Below are positions 33,226-42,600 of a DNA stretch of 46,019 nucleotides, in pieces. The translations under genes were made by a program, and so were the position numbers. The notes under the pieces are model-generated. The model ran no database searches. It had not been told where the DNA came from and was given only the letters and a program-made list of their open reading frames with translations. Location of the stretch: contig JAFRRN010000088.1 in NCBI GenBank assembly GCA_017428055.1, forward strand, positions 1 to 46,019, read 5' to 3'. Each line of letters begins with the position of its first letter. The stretch's first letter is position 1. The DNA is from Prevotella sp. (GTDB lineage Bacteria; Bacteroidota; Bacteroidia; Bacteroidales; Bacteroidaceae).

Positions 33226-36200
33226 TTCTTCTTGGGTTGTTTGTTTATCCGATACACAACGTGGAACAGGGTGTAACGAGGTAGGACGTTGGTATAGGTT
33301 TCGGTGCGACCTTGGGCATTGACGACGCGTGTGACGTTGTCAAGTTGGCCGAGGATGTCGAATCCATCGACTATCAATAGCAAGCGTCCTTTAAGGAAGG
33401 GACGGGTGAGGCGGGCATTCCACACCAGGTTGTCGGTGTTCATCTGTGCATCGGCGTAGCCTCGGCGAGAGTAGAGTGTCAGGTCGGTGGTAAGGTCTAT
33501 CTTCAACGGCAGCTTTAATATTGCCGAAAGGGCGGTGAGGCAAGTGAAGGCATTGATGTCCTCAAAATCAGGGCGAGGGCTTGACAGACGGTCCCATACA
33601 GGTTGGAAAGTCAGGTCGAGATGGTGCTTACCGATGTCGGCACGGAAGGTGGGGCTGACAGAGAGGGCGAGGCGGTGTACGATGGAACGTTCTGGTTGCG
33701 GCAGAGCCGCAACATACGGAGAAGAGGAGGAAGTGGTTACTCCTATGAGGTCGGTGCTATGGTTGTAGTTGAGTTTGAATGGCAGGTCGAGGGTCAGCTT
33801 TTTGGCTGTGTCGAGATCGTGGTGCAGGGTATAGTTGGCATTCATGTTCCAGTTGCCATCCACGTTCTCGGGTCGGTAGGTACGCACACCTGTCTCGGTG
33901 TCATAGACGTAGCCCATGGCGATGGTGTTGTATGTGCGGTCGTGGTCCCACTCCCAACTGTGGTGGGTGCGTTTCTTGTTGTAGTAGAACATGAGTTGGA
34001 TGTTGGGCGTGACGGCACTGCGCAGGTGGGTATTGCCCAGACGGATGTTCATCGGGTCGGTGTCGTCGCGAAGGTTGATGCGGTGTTCCAGGCTGGGTTG
34101 TTTCACCCTGAAGCTTACACCCACCGAGAATTGATGGCCACCCTTGATGTCATAGACGGTCATGTCTTGCATGTACATCTCGAAGGCGTTGCGATGGAGC
34201 GTGGTGTCGATGCTGCCGCGCTGATAGTCAAGGTTCTGTTGGGAGAAAGAGATGTTGCCGTCGAGGAGCGTCCATATTTGCCCATACGATGCCTTGTTGA
34301 ATTTATAACCGAGGTTGATGTAGAGATTATGACGGTTCTCGGTGTCACGACTATCGAAACTGTTATTGGCGTCTATCGTCTGCTCGTACTCGCTGACGGA
34401 GGGTAGCTGGGGAATCTTATTCAATGAAGGATGAAGAATCGAGGATGAAGGATTGTTTGGCTGGGAGCTGTTGGCGCAAGCCGATACTTCATACTTCATT
34501 CTACATTCTTCATTTATAAGTCGGTCGAGCAGATAAAGCGAAGACTGGCGGTGGTGGCGGTTGTGGGTGAACTCGTAGGTAGTGTATAACTGGCGCCATC
34601 CAGGGCCTAAAGGGATGTTATAGCCCACCCTTGCACTGGCAGTTAGGTTGCGGTCGGGATGGTTGTCGTAGTACTGGTGCTGGTAGTTAGTTGGTTCAGG
34701 CGCTGCCCCCACATTCACAGTCTGTCTGCGGAAGAGCTGTTCATCACGGTCGTCGTAGCTGACGGTCGCACCGAGGCGTAGTGATTCGTTGGAATGTGGA
34801 ATTTTGACGACCGCTCCCAAGTTCAGCCGACCGTTCCAGTCGTGGCCGTTGCCACTGCCCTCGCGCAGGATGCGGTTCACCAGCGTGTCGCGCAGGTTGA
34901 TACGCTGCGCCGTGGGGCTGTAGAGTTCGTCGAGCAGATGGCGGCTGATGGAGGCAATGGGGGCGTTAAACGTTGCCGAGGCGTAGTCGGCGGTGTGGTC
35001 GAAGCGATGGTAGGTGACTTTGGGGTCGAAGGTCCAGCGCACCTGTTTCGTGTTGCGGACAAAAGTCATCCATGAGGAGAGTCGCAGGTCTTCGTTGCGC
35101 TTGTCTTCGAAGCTGTGGTCGTAGGTGTCGCCTGTGGGCAGGAAGTTCTGGCGTGTGGTGTTAGTTTCGCTGTGCGTTGTACTGTGGGCAACGGAGGCAT
35201 TACTATATATCTCCCAATGTCTTTGACGGTCGCTGACGTTGAAGTCGATGTCGGCTCGTTCCGTGCGTCGCAGGTCGTTGGTCTTGCCGCGTTGCCAGCT
35301 GTCACTCTCCCCTGGTCGGTTGTCATCGTCGAGGTTGTTGGCGTTGGCTATGACGGCGAGGCGTGAGAAGTCTGTATGTCGCATGGCAAAGAGGCGTGCG
35401 AGGTAGCGGTCGTTGGTTCCGCCTCCCACTTCCGCGTTGGCAATCCATCCTATCATATATTCCTTTTTCAGGTGGACATCGATGACATAATGTTGCGAGT
35501 GCTCGTCTATGCGCCCAAGAAACTCATTCTCCGGGGTTTGCTTGTTGTAGATGGCTACATCTTTCACCGTATAGGCGGGCAGGTTCTCCAACAGCAGTTT
35601 CCTGTCGTGGCTGAAGAACTGCTTGCCATTGAGCAGGAGGTCATCGACAAACTTTCCATGATGGAAGATACGACCGTCTCGCTTCAACTCTACGCCGGGC
35701 AGTTGGCCGATAAGGGCATCAAGCATCGAGCCTTCTGCCAGGATGAAGGCATCGGCATTATATATTAAGGTGTCACCCTTGTAATAGAACTTCACTTTCG
35801 AGGCCGTCACTTTCACCTCTTGCAACATTGTGGTCTGTGGCGCGAGATAGAATGGAGGCAGGGTCCTTTGATGCTCGCGTCGGCCAATGCGCTCCACCGT
35901 ATAATCGACGTATGCCGTATGGTGTCCCACAAAGCTGATGCGGAAGATGTACTTGGCGGGCAGGGCGGGCACCGTGAAGCCGAACTCGCTGGTTTCCCAT
36001 TCATATCCCTCTGCATTATAATGTCGTTTGGCAACCACCTGTTGCATCACCGTGCTATCGGCATCAAGCAGTTCCACGGTGGCACCGATGAGGTCTTTGT
36101 GTGCGCGGATGTCCTGCACGTTGCCATTCAGCCTCAGTTTCCTTACTTCCTTCTTCTTGTCGTATTGAACGGTGATCTCCCGTCCTCGTACCTTCACTTT

Positions 36201-36461
36201 CACAGGCAGTCCCTTACAAATGCGCTTCACGGCATCGGGTGTTGTTACTCCCGAGATTTTCGCGGTGGTTCGTAGCTCGGTAAGGTTGTCAGACAGGATG
36301 TCGATGGTGTATGCCGACTGCGATCGGCTGATGGCCTGTAGGGCTTCGAGCAGCGGAGTGTTCTTGAATGTGTGGTTTGTCTGTGCCACAGCCTCGCCAC
36401 CTGCCCCTTTCCATAGGACAAGGGGGGTGATGATGATTGCCAATAAGAAGAGCCGTTTCAT
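33222..36461 (-). CDS. TonB-dependent outer-membrane receptor with N-terminal STN domain (paralogue A)
   Basis: A 1079-residue paralogue of the following receptor. It has a signal peptide (about 1-26), an STN domain (about 31-99, FKNTPLLEALQAISRSQSAY through KGLPVKVKVRGREITV), a regulatory-like beta domain, a plug (LQEVKVTASKVKFYYKGDTL, then GSMLDALIGQLPGVELKRDG) and a long barrel. A 33-residue repeat peptide is inserted at the loop before IPQLPSVSEYEQTIDANNSF; paralogue B runs without it through LLLPSQKDMMAAITDLNNSY. The DNA for the KRICKGLPVKVKVRG segment is identical to that of paralogue B over 51 bp. Its start overlaps the anti-sigma stop by four bases. Expression by the operon's own ECF sigma factor is likely. 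Confidence 0.85.
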   Translation of the reverse strand: MKRLFLLAIIITPLVLWKGAGGEAVAQTNHTFKNTPLLEALQAISRSQSAYTIDILSDNLTELRTTAKISGVTTPDAVKRICKGLPVKVKVRGREITVQYDKKKEVRKLRLNGNVQDIRAHKDLIGATVELLDADSTVMQQVVAKRHYNAEGYEWETSEFGFTVPALPAKYIFRISFVGHHTAYVDYTVERIGRREHQRTLPPFYLAPQTTMLQEVKVTASKVKFYYKGDTLIYNADAFILAEGSMLDALIGQLPGVELKRDGRIFHHGKFVDDLLLNGKQFFSHDRKLLLENLPAYTVKDVAIYNKQTPENEFLGRIDEHSQHYVIDVHLKKEYMIGWIANAEVGGGTNDRYLARLFAMRHTDFSRLAVIANANNLDDDNRPGESDSWQRGKTNDLRRTERADIDFNVSDRQRHWEIYSNASVAHSTTHSETNTTRQNFLPTGDTYDHSFEDKRNEDLRLSSWMTFVRNTKQVRWTFDPKVTYHRFDHTADYASATFNAPIASISRHLLDELYSPTAQRINLRDTLVNRILREGSGNGHDWNGRLNLGAVVKIPHSNESLRLGATVSYDDRDEQLFRRQTVNVGAAPEPTNYQHQYYDNHPDRNLTASARVGYNIPLGPGWRQLYTTYEFTHNRHHRQSSLYLLDRLINEECRMKYEVSACANSSQPNNPSSSILHPSLNKIPQLPSVSEYEQTIDANNSFDSRDTENRHNLYINLGYKFNKASYGQIWTLLDGNISFSQQNLDYQRGSIDTTLHRNAFEMYMQDMTVYDIKGGHQFSVGVSFRVKQPSLEHRINLRDDTDPMNIRLGNTHLRSAVTPNIQLMFYYNKKRTHHSWEWDHDRTYNTIAMGYVYDTETGVRTYRPENVDGNWNMNANYTLHHDLDTAKKLTLDLPFKLNYNHSTDLIGVTTSSSSPYVAALPQPERSIVHRLALSVSPTFRADIGKHHLDLTFQPVWDRLSSPRPDFEDINAFTCLTALSAILKLPLKIDLTTDLTLYSRRGYADAQMNTDNLVWNARLTRPFLKGRLLLIVDGFDILGQLDNVTRVVNAQGRTETYTNVLPRYTLFHVVYRINKQPKKK
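34416..34514 (-). repeat. 99-bp coding palindromic element, copy 2 (in receptor paralogue A)
   Basis: In the receptor frame this encodes NEECRMKYEVSACAN followed by SSQPNNPSSSILHPSLNK, 19 of 33 residues identical to copy 1. The outer 31 bases of the two ends are inverted repeats matching at 25 positions, and each arm is a run of ATGAAGA-like heptamers. The centre carries GCTTGCGCCAAC, close to GCTGGCGCAAAC in copy 1. Boundaries were set where similarity to copy 1 begins and ends; the real insertion could be a few bases longer. Confidence 0.85.
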
Positions 36462-37069
36462 TCATTGCCCTCCTCTTCGTTGACCTGCGATACGACGATG
36501 GTGTCATTCTGCACGCTCAGGCTCAGTCCGTCGAAAGCATTCAGACGGTTGAGAAACTCGTTGAGCGATGCGTTTGGCTCCCATGTCATGATGAGTTTCA
36601 GGCAGCGCAGCGTATCGTCTTGGAAACAGACAGCCTTTGCATAATGGACTGCCACCACGTTGAGGATGCTGTCAAGTTGCACATTGTCGAAGTGTACGGG
36701 CGTGGCTTCATCGGGTTGGCTGTCTAATGATGAGGGTTGGGTATTCACCGTCTTGCTCTCCGCAGGTTGTGAAGGGTGGTTTCTGACGAGGTGGATGGTC
36801 GCAAAGGCAATGCCTACCAAGAAGACCGCTCCAGCAAACATGGCGACCATCCTCAGCCATCGATAAGATGACTGTTTCATGGTGTGATGGACCGATTCAA
36901 ACCGTTGCCAAGCCGCATCGGCATCTTGTTCACGGTCTATATCATCCATCATGGCTTCCAACTGTTGGTCGGTATAGTTTTCGGGATGCTCCTGCATGTC
37001 GCGGAACAATCGCTTGCGGTCAGAAAGGCTCTCGTTTGGTGAGCTTTGTTCGGGTTTGGGGTGTCTCAT
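36458..37069 (-). CDS. Short anti-sigma protein with DUF4974-like C-terminus
   Basis: A 203-residue single-pass membrane protein between an ECF sigma gene and two STN receptors, so it probably holds the sigma factor inactive until a receptor signals. Residues 1-70 are cytoplasmic and charged; a membrane helix runs about 71-95 (WLRMVAMFAGAVFLVGIAFA). After a Ser/Pro/Gln linker of about 28 residues comes a periplasmic domain (about 124-195, VHFDNVQLDSILNVVAVHYA through DGLSLSVQNDTIVV) that resembles DUF4974/STN folds. The FecR domain usually present between helix and DUF4974 in this phylum is missing. It overlaps both neighbours by four bases. Confidence 0.7.
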   Translation of the reverse strand: MRHPKPEQSSPNESLSDRKRLFRDMQEHPENYTDQQLEAMMDDIDREQDADAAWQRFESVHHTMKQSSYRWLRMVAMFAGAVFLVGIAFATIHLVRNHPSQPAESKTVNTQPSSLDSQPDEATPVHFDNVQLDSILNVVAVHYAKAVCFQDDTLRCLKLIMTWEPNASLNEFLNRLNAFDGLSLSVQNDTIVVSQVNEEEGNE

Positions 37070-37566
37070 AATGTATGTGGATTAAATTGTTTCTTGATTT
37101 CCATGATGATGTGTGAAAGATGTTTCCATACAGATACGCGGCTGATGCCCTCGGCAATGGAGATCTCCTCGTAGCTGCATCCATTGGAAAAACGCTGATG
37201 GAAGATGCGCTGCTCCTGCTCTGTCAAGTGTTTGACTACAAACTCCACGATGTCCGTCATCCGCTCATCCTCAATGCCGGCGTCGTCAACCGGCTCAACG
37301 CAGGATGGAAAATTGGGAGTCTTGCCGTTTCCGTCAAGCGAGCTTGTCAGATGCCTGAGCCTCTTGAGGCATCGATTGCGCACACTTGTCAGCAGATAGC
37401 GTTCCTCGGTGTCCGGCAATAACACAATCTGGCTTTTCAACAAGCTCTCGAAGATGTCGCTAACCACATCCTCGCTCTCCTGTCTGTCATACAGCAGGGT
37501 ACGTGCTACCCTAAACATCTTGCCGTAGTGCTGTTTGAACAACCTCTGATAATCCATCTTTTCCAT
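37066..37566 (-). CDS. ECF RNA polymerase sigma factor
   Basis: A sigma-70 family ECF factor of 166 residues from ATG 37566 (a GTG three bases earlier is possible). Region 2 is visible at about 5-70 (YQRLFKQHYGKMFRVARTLL, then DRQESEDVVSDIFESLL). Region 4 is at about 105-160 (LTEQEQRIFHQRFSNGCSYEEIS, then the helix-turn-helix EGISRVSVWKHLSHIIMEI). It should direct transcription of the four-gene operon it heads. Its stop overlaps the anti-sigma start by four bases. In the 338-bp gap upstream, a possible self-recognised promoter stands at 37591-37611. Confidence 0.9.
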   Translation of the reverse strand: MEKMDYQRLFKQHYGKMFRVARTLLYDRQESEDVVSDIFESLLKSQIVLLPDTEERYLLTSVRNRCLKRLRHLTSSLDGNGKTPNFPSCVEPVDDAGIEDERMTDIVEFVVKHLTEQEQRIFHQRFSNGCSYEEISIAEGISRVSVWKHLSHIIMEIKKQFNPHTL

Positions 37567-37590
37567 CACGTCTTTATTGTAATACCCATC

Positions 37591-37611
37591 AGACGAAGAA
37601 AAAACTAACCC
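37591..37611 (-). promoter_or_regulatory. Possible ECF-type autoregulatory promoter
   Basis: On the minus strand GGGTTAG (37611-37605) precedes CGTCT (37595-37591), 25 nt before the sigma ATG. A CGTC-like -10 is common for ECF sigma factors. The spacing of 9 nt is shorter than usual, so this is a weak call. Confidence 0.25.
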
Positions 37612-37761
37612 TTGATTCCTTTATTTTACAAAATTACAAAAATAATTATCCCAAGGCATGTTCTTTTGAATATAAATGAATGTAAAAATGACATGTTCAG
37701 ACTTTAATAGCCGTTAATATGTTAAAATTGAGTGTTAAAATGGGATAAAGATATAAGACAT

Positions 37762-37795
37762 TTTGGCAGAATCAGAAAAAATGCACCTATATTTG
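37762..37795 (+). promoter_or_regulatory. htrA promoter
   Basis: TTTG (37762-37765), 22 nt, then TATATTTG (37788-37795). A leader of about 105 nt, AT-rich, leads to the ATG at 37905. Confidence 0.6.
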
Positions 37796-37904
37796 CACCG
37801 AATTAAACGATTTAGTTAAAATCACGTCTTATCATACGTAAAGATAAATCAATATACGCAATTAAAACAGACGATAATTATATAAATGTTAAAACAGTAA
37901 GAAA

Positions 37905-39362
37905 ATGAAAAAGTATTCAAAGTATTTGCTTACCGCCTTGTGCATCGTAGCCTTGGCACTTTCAGCAGGATCGTTTATGAAGGTCAATGCGGCAGACCCC
38001 ACCGTGACTGTCGCTGGTCAGCCGGTTGACTTGACTTATGCCGCAGAGAAGGCATTGCCCTCCGTCGTGCATATCAAGTACGTGCAAAACTCAAAGGTGA
38101 AAACCGTCGAGGTGCAAGACCCGTTCAGCGACTTCTTCTCAGACCCCTTTGGCTTCTTCGGCAATCCCGGGCAGGGTGGCACACGCAAGCAGCAGGTGCA
38201 GACCCCTAAGAAGACCGCCACAGGCTCAGGTGTCATCATCAGCAACGACGGCTTCATCGTGACAAACAACCACGTTGTGGAGGGTGCAGACGAGCTCACC
38301 GTGACGTTGAATGACAACCGCGAGTTCTCTGCCCGCATCATCGGCACCGACAAGAATACCGACCTCGCCCTCATAAAGATTGACGGCAAGAGCCTGCCCG
38401 CCATCACCATCGCCAACAGCGACAACATCAAGGTGGGTGAATGGGTACTCGCCGTGGGTAATCCCCTCGGATTGAACAACACCGTGACGGCTGGTATCGT
38501 CAGCGCCAAGGCCCGTTCACTGGGTGCCAACGGCGTGGAATCGTTCATCCAGACCGATGCCGCCATCAACGCCGGCAACTCCGGCGGTGCCTTGGTAAAC
38601 ACCCGTGGCGAGCTGGTGGGCATCAATGCCATGCTCTTCTCGCAGACAGGCACCAACATCGGCTATGGCTTCGCCATCCCGACGACTATTATGAACAAGG
38701 TGGTTGCCGACCTGAAGGAGTACGGCACCGTGCAGCGCGCCCTCCTCGGCATCATGGGCGGCGATGTACACAACTACATCGACAAGCAGAAAGAGGAAGG
38801 CAAGGAAGTAGATCTTGGCACCAATGAGGGCGTGTATATCGAGAAAGTGGAAGACGATGGCGCAGGGGCTGACGCCGGATTGGAGAAGGGCGATGTCATC
38901 ACAGCCGTTGACGGCAAGAAAGTGACCAAGATGGCAGAGCTTCAGGAAATCATGGCGAACAAGCGTCCGGGCGACAAGATCACCGTTACCTATCTCCACA
39001 ACAAGAAGAGCCAGACGAAGACCGTCACCTTGAAGAATGCCCAGGGCAACACGAAGATCGTCAAGAATGCCGACATGGATGTGCTCGGTGCCGACTTCCG
39101 CCCCATCACTGAGTCACAGAAGAAGAACCTGGAGATCAACTACGGCTTGGAGGTTATCAAGGTGAATGGTGGTAAGATGAAGGAAGCGGGCATACAGAAG
39201 GGCTTTATCATCCGCCAGGTCAACGACGAGGCCATGAAGACGGTGGAGGATTTGCAAGATGTAGTGAAAGAAGCCTCCACATCGAAAGAGCCTGTCCTCA
39301 TCATCAAGGGCATCTATCCTACGGGCAAGAAGGGTTACTTCGCCGTTCCGCTCAACGATTAA
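37905..39362 (+). CDS. Periplasmic serine protease/chaperone, HtrA (DegP/DegQ) family
   Basis: A 485-residue HtrA protein that degrades or refolds damaged envelope proteins. A signal peptide covers about 1-29. The chymotrypsin-like domain has the full catalytic triad: H123 in TNNHVVEG, D153 in NTDLALIKID and S226 in INAGNSGGAL. The regulatory LA loop is Phe/Gly/Pro-rich (DPFSDFFSDPFGFFGNPGQG), as in DegP relatives. Two PDZ domains follow, about 275-375 (with VYIEKVEDDGAGADAGLEKGDVI) and about 385-480 (with YGLEVIKVNGGKMKEAGIQKGF). It is a single-gene unit with its own promoter and terminator. Stress induction is likely by family, but no operator was recognised. Confidence 0.95.
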   Translation: MKKYSKYLLTALCIVALALSAGSFMKVNAADPTVTVAGQPVDLTYAAEKALPSVVHIKYVQNSKVKTVEVQDPFSDFFSDPFGFFGNPGQGGTRKQQVQTPKKTATGSGVIISNDGFIVTNNHVVEGADELTVTLNDNREFSARIIGTDKNTDLALIKIDGKSLPAITIANSDNIKVGEWVLAVGNPLGLNNTVTAGIVSAKARSLGANGVESFIQTDAAINAGNSGGALVNTRGELVGINAMLFSQTGTNIGYGFAIPTTIMNKVVADLKEYGTVQRALLGIMGGDVHNYIDKQKEEGKEVDLGTNEGVYIEKVEDDGAGADAGLEKGDVITAVDGKKVTKMAELQEIMANKRPGDKITVTYLHNKKSQTKTVTLKNAQGNTKIVKNADMDVLGADFRPITESQKKNLEINYGLEVIKVNGGKMKEAGIQKGFIIRQVNDEAMKTVEDLQDVVKEASTSKEPVLIIKGIYPTGKKGYFAVPLND

Positions 39363-39381
39363 CAGCTGCCCCATCGCATAG

Positions 39382-39417
39382 AAGCCATGCCAATCGCCCG
39401 ATTAGGCATGGCTTTTT
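39382..39417 (+). terminator. htrA intrinsic terminator
   Basis: AAGCCATGCC (39382-39391) pairs with GGCATGGCTT (39405-39414) and is followed by TTT, 19 bp after the htrA stop. Confidence 0.85.
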
Positions 39418-39494
39418 GCTTGTCGGAAGATGAAGGTAAAAGAGGCAATGGCGATTTATCATACTTTTACCGTTATCTGGTAATTTCATTCTCG

Positions 39495-39570
39495 CCATAG
39501 ATGAACACGAATAACTCAAGTCCTACGGATTGTTTGGTTTATTTGTCTGGATTCGTGTTTGTATAGATGG
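39495..39570. repeat. Imperfect inverted repeat upstream of ileS
   Basis: CCATAGATGAACACGAAT (39495-39512) is inverted at 39551-39570 (ATTCGTGTTTGTATAGATGG), with the inner ACACGAAT/ATTCGTGT perfect and about 38 nt between. It sits in the 330-bp gap between htrA and ileS, after the terminator and before the ileS promoter; nothing else was seen there. Confidence 0.4.
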
Positions 39571-39604
39571 ACCATCGCCGTTTATGAAATATTCTTAAAT
39601 AACT

Positions 39605-39635
39605 ATTGCCTATTAAAGAAAAATTCTTACCTTTG
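39605..39635 (+). promoter_or_regulatory. ileS operon promoter
   Basis: ATTG (39605-39608), 19 nt, then TACCTTTG (39628-39635). The -7 box is an exact match and lies within a possible longer ileS reading, which supports the start at 39693. Confidence 0.6.
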
Positions 39636-39692
39636 CATCCATTATTTAAAACAAGGATTCACAATAACACATTATTATATTTATTATATAGG

Positions 39693-42600
39693 ATGAAAGG
39701 GAAGAAGTTTGCCGAGTACAAAGGTCTTAACTTGACGGACATCAACAATCAAGTTCTCGTGGATTGGGAACGCAAAAACATTTTCTTAAAGAGTATCAGT
39801 GAACGGGAAGGATGCCCGCAGTTCGTGTTTTTCGAGGGGCCGCCCTCTGCCAACGGCCATCCCGGCATACACCATGTCCTTGCCCGCAGCATCAAGGACA
39901 CGTTCAACCGCTATAAGACCATGAAGGGCTACCAGGTTCACCGCAAGGCGGGATGGGACACCCATGGCCTTCCTGTGGAGTTAGGCGTGGAGAAAGAGTT
40001 GGGCATCACGAAGGCCGACATCGACAACCACGACAGCGACAAGTATATCTCCGTGGAAGACTACAACCGCAAGTGTCGCGAGAATGTGATGAAGTTCACG
40101 GCAGAATGGCGCGAACTGACAGAGAAGATGGGTTATTTCGTAGACCTCGACCATCCTTATATCACGTATGACAACAAGTATATCGAGACCCTTTGGTGGC
40201 TCTTGCGCCAACTCTATGACAAGGGCTTGCTCTATAAGGGATATACCATCCAGCCCTATTCGCCCGCCGCAGGCACGGGACTCAGCTCGCATGAGTTGAA
40301 CCAACCAGGCTGTTACCGCGACGTGAAGGACACGGTGGTGACAGGACTGTTCGCCTTGGACGGCGATGCCGGCATCCTCGTTCCCGTGGCGGAGAGAGGT
40401 TGGGGAAAGGTTTACTTCACTGCATGGACCACTACCCCGTGGACCCTTCCCTCCAATACAGCCCTCTGCGTGGGTCCCAACATTGACTATGTGGCAGTAG
40501 AGACCTACAATCCCTACAACGCAGAGCGCGTGACGCTCATCATGGCAGAGGCTCGTGTGGCTGCCTATTTCAATCCCGAAGGCAATATCACCGATGGTGA
40601 CGAGATGCCGGAGTATAAGAAAGGGGAGAAGTTCGTGCCTTATCGCATCGTCGGTCATTACAAGGGAACGGAATTGGTGGGCTTGCGCTATCGCCAGTTG
40701 ATGCCTTGGGTGAAGCCCTGCGCCAAGGTTGACGGCAACGCCCCCGCATACGTGCGGGAATATGCCGCCGCCCATCCCGAGAAAGTGTTTGTGGGCGAGA
40801 CGGGCAAAGACCGTTTTGTGGAGATGGAAGAATGTGCCTTCCGTGTGATTCCCGGCGACTATGTGACCACCGAGGATGGTACGGGTATTGTGCATATCGC
40901 TCCCACGTTTGGCGCAGACGATGCCAAGGTTGCCAAGGATGCCCATGTACCCGCTCTATACCTCATCAACAAGAAAGGCGAGACACGTCCGATGGTGGAC
41001 TTGGAGGGCAAGTATTATGTCATCGACGAGTTGGATGACAATTTCAAGAAAGCCTGTCTGGGCGAAGGATATGCCAACCATGCGGGCGACTTCGTAAAGA
41101 ATGCCTACAAGCCAGAGTTCAACATCGATGGCAGATACGACGAGAAGGCAGCCAACAAGGCGGAAGACCTGAACATCGTCATCTGCATGGAGATGAAACA
41201 AGAGGGCGTGGCACTCAAGATCGAGAAACACGTCCACAATTATCCCCATTGCTGGCGCACCGACAAACCCGTGCTTTATTATCCGCTCGACTCGTGGTTC
41301 ATCCGTTCCACGGCACGGAAAGAGCGCATGGTTGAACTCAATAAGACCATCAATTGGCAACCAGAGTCCACGGGAACGGGACGCTTTGGCAACTGGTTGG
41401 AGAACCTCAACGACTGGAATCTCTCGCGTTCACGTTTCTGGGGAACACCTCTTCCCATCTGGCGAGACGAGGATGGGGCAGAGGTTTGCATCGGCAGCAT
41501 CGAACAGCTTTATGAAGAAATCGACAAGGCCGTTGCCGCTGGCATCATGCCAAGTAATCCCTTGAAGGACAAGGGCTTTGTCGTTGGCGACTATTCGCAG
41601 GAGAATTATGACAAGATAGACCTGCATCGCCCCTACGTGGACAACATCGTCTTGGTGAGCGCGAGCGGCAAGCCGATGAAACGTGAGAGCGACTTGATTG
41701 ACGTGTGGTTTGACTCCGGCTCGATGCCTTACGCCCAAGTACACTATCCCTTTGAGAACAAGGAGGCGATAGACAACCGTCTGGCGTTCCCAGCTGACTT
41801 CATCAACGAGGGTGTGGACCAGACCCGTGGGTGGTTTTTCACGCTCCACGCCATCGCCACGATGGTCTTTGATTCCGTCGCTTTCAAGAATGTTATATCT
41901 ACAGGTCTCGTTCTCGATGCTAAGGGCAACAAGATGTCGAAACACCTTGGCAACGTGACCAATCCCTTCGACATGATCGGCAAGTATGGGGCAGACCCCG
42001 TGCGTTTCTACATGATGACAAATTCTGAACCGTGGGATAACCTCAAGTTTGACCCTGAGGGCGTGGATGAATGCCGTCGCAAGCTTTTCGGTACCTTATA
42101 TAATACGTACAGCTTCTTCGCCATGTATGCTAACGTGGATGGTTTTGAACCTTCCATGTGTGCAGACAAAGTAGGGCAGCGGCCAGAGATTGACCGTTGG
42201 ATCCTGTCGAAGGTGAACTCATTGATTGAGGATGTGGAATGCGAGATGGAAGGATATGACCCCACGCGAGCAGGAAGATTGATAGACGCTTTTGTCAATG
42301 ACGACCTGAGCAACTGGTATGTGCGCCTCAACCGCAAGCGTTTCTGGGGTAAGGAGATGAGCGAGGACAAGTTGTCTGCATACCAAACCCTCTATACCTG
42401 CTTGATGACCGTTGCCAAATTGTTGGCTCCGTTTGCCCCGTTTTACGCCGACCGCCTCTATATAGACCTGTTAGGCGAGAAGGAGAGTGTGCATCTCGAC
42501 CGATTCCCCGTGGCTGATTCTGCCTTGATAGATAAGGAATTGGAGGCACGGATGGATATGGCACAACGTATCTCGTCCATGGTGCTGGCATTGCGCCGCA

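Noticed and set aside
39606-39692. N-terminal extension of ileS by 29 codons
   Set aside because: It starts with TTG, contains the promoter -7 box and matches no IleS N-terminus.
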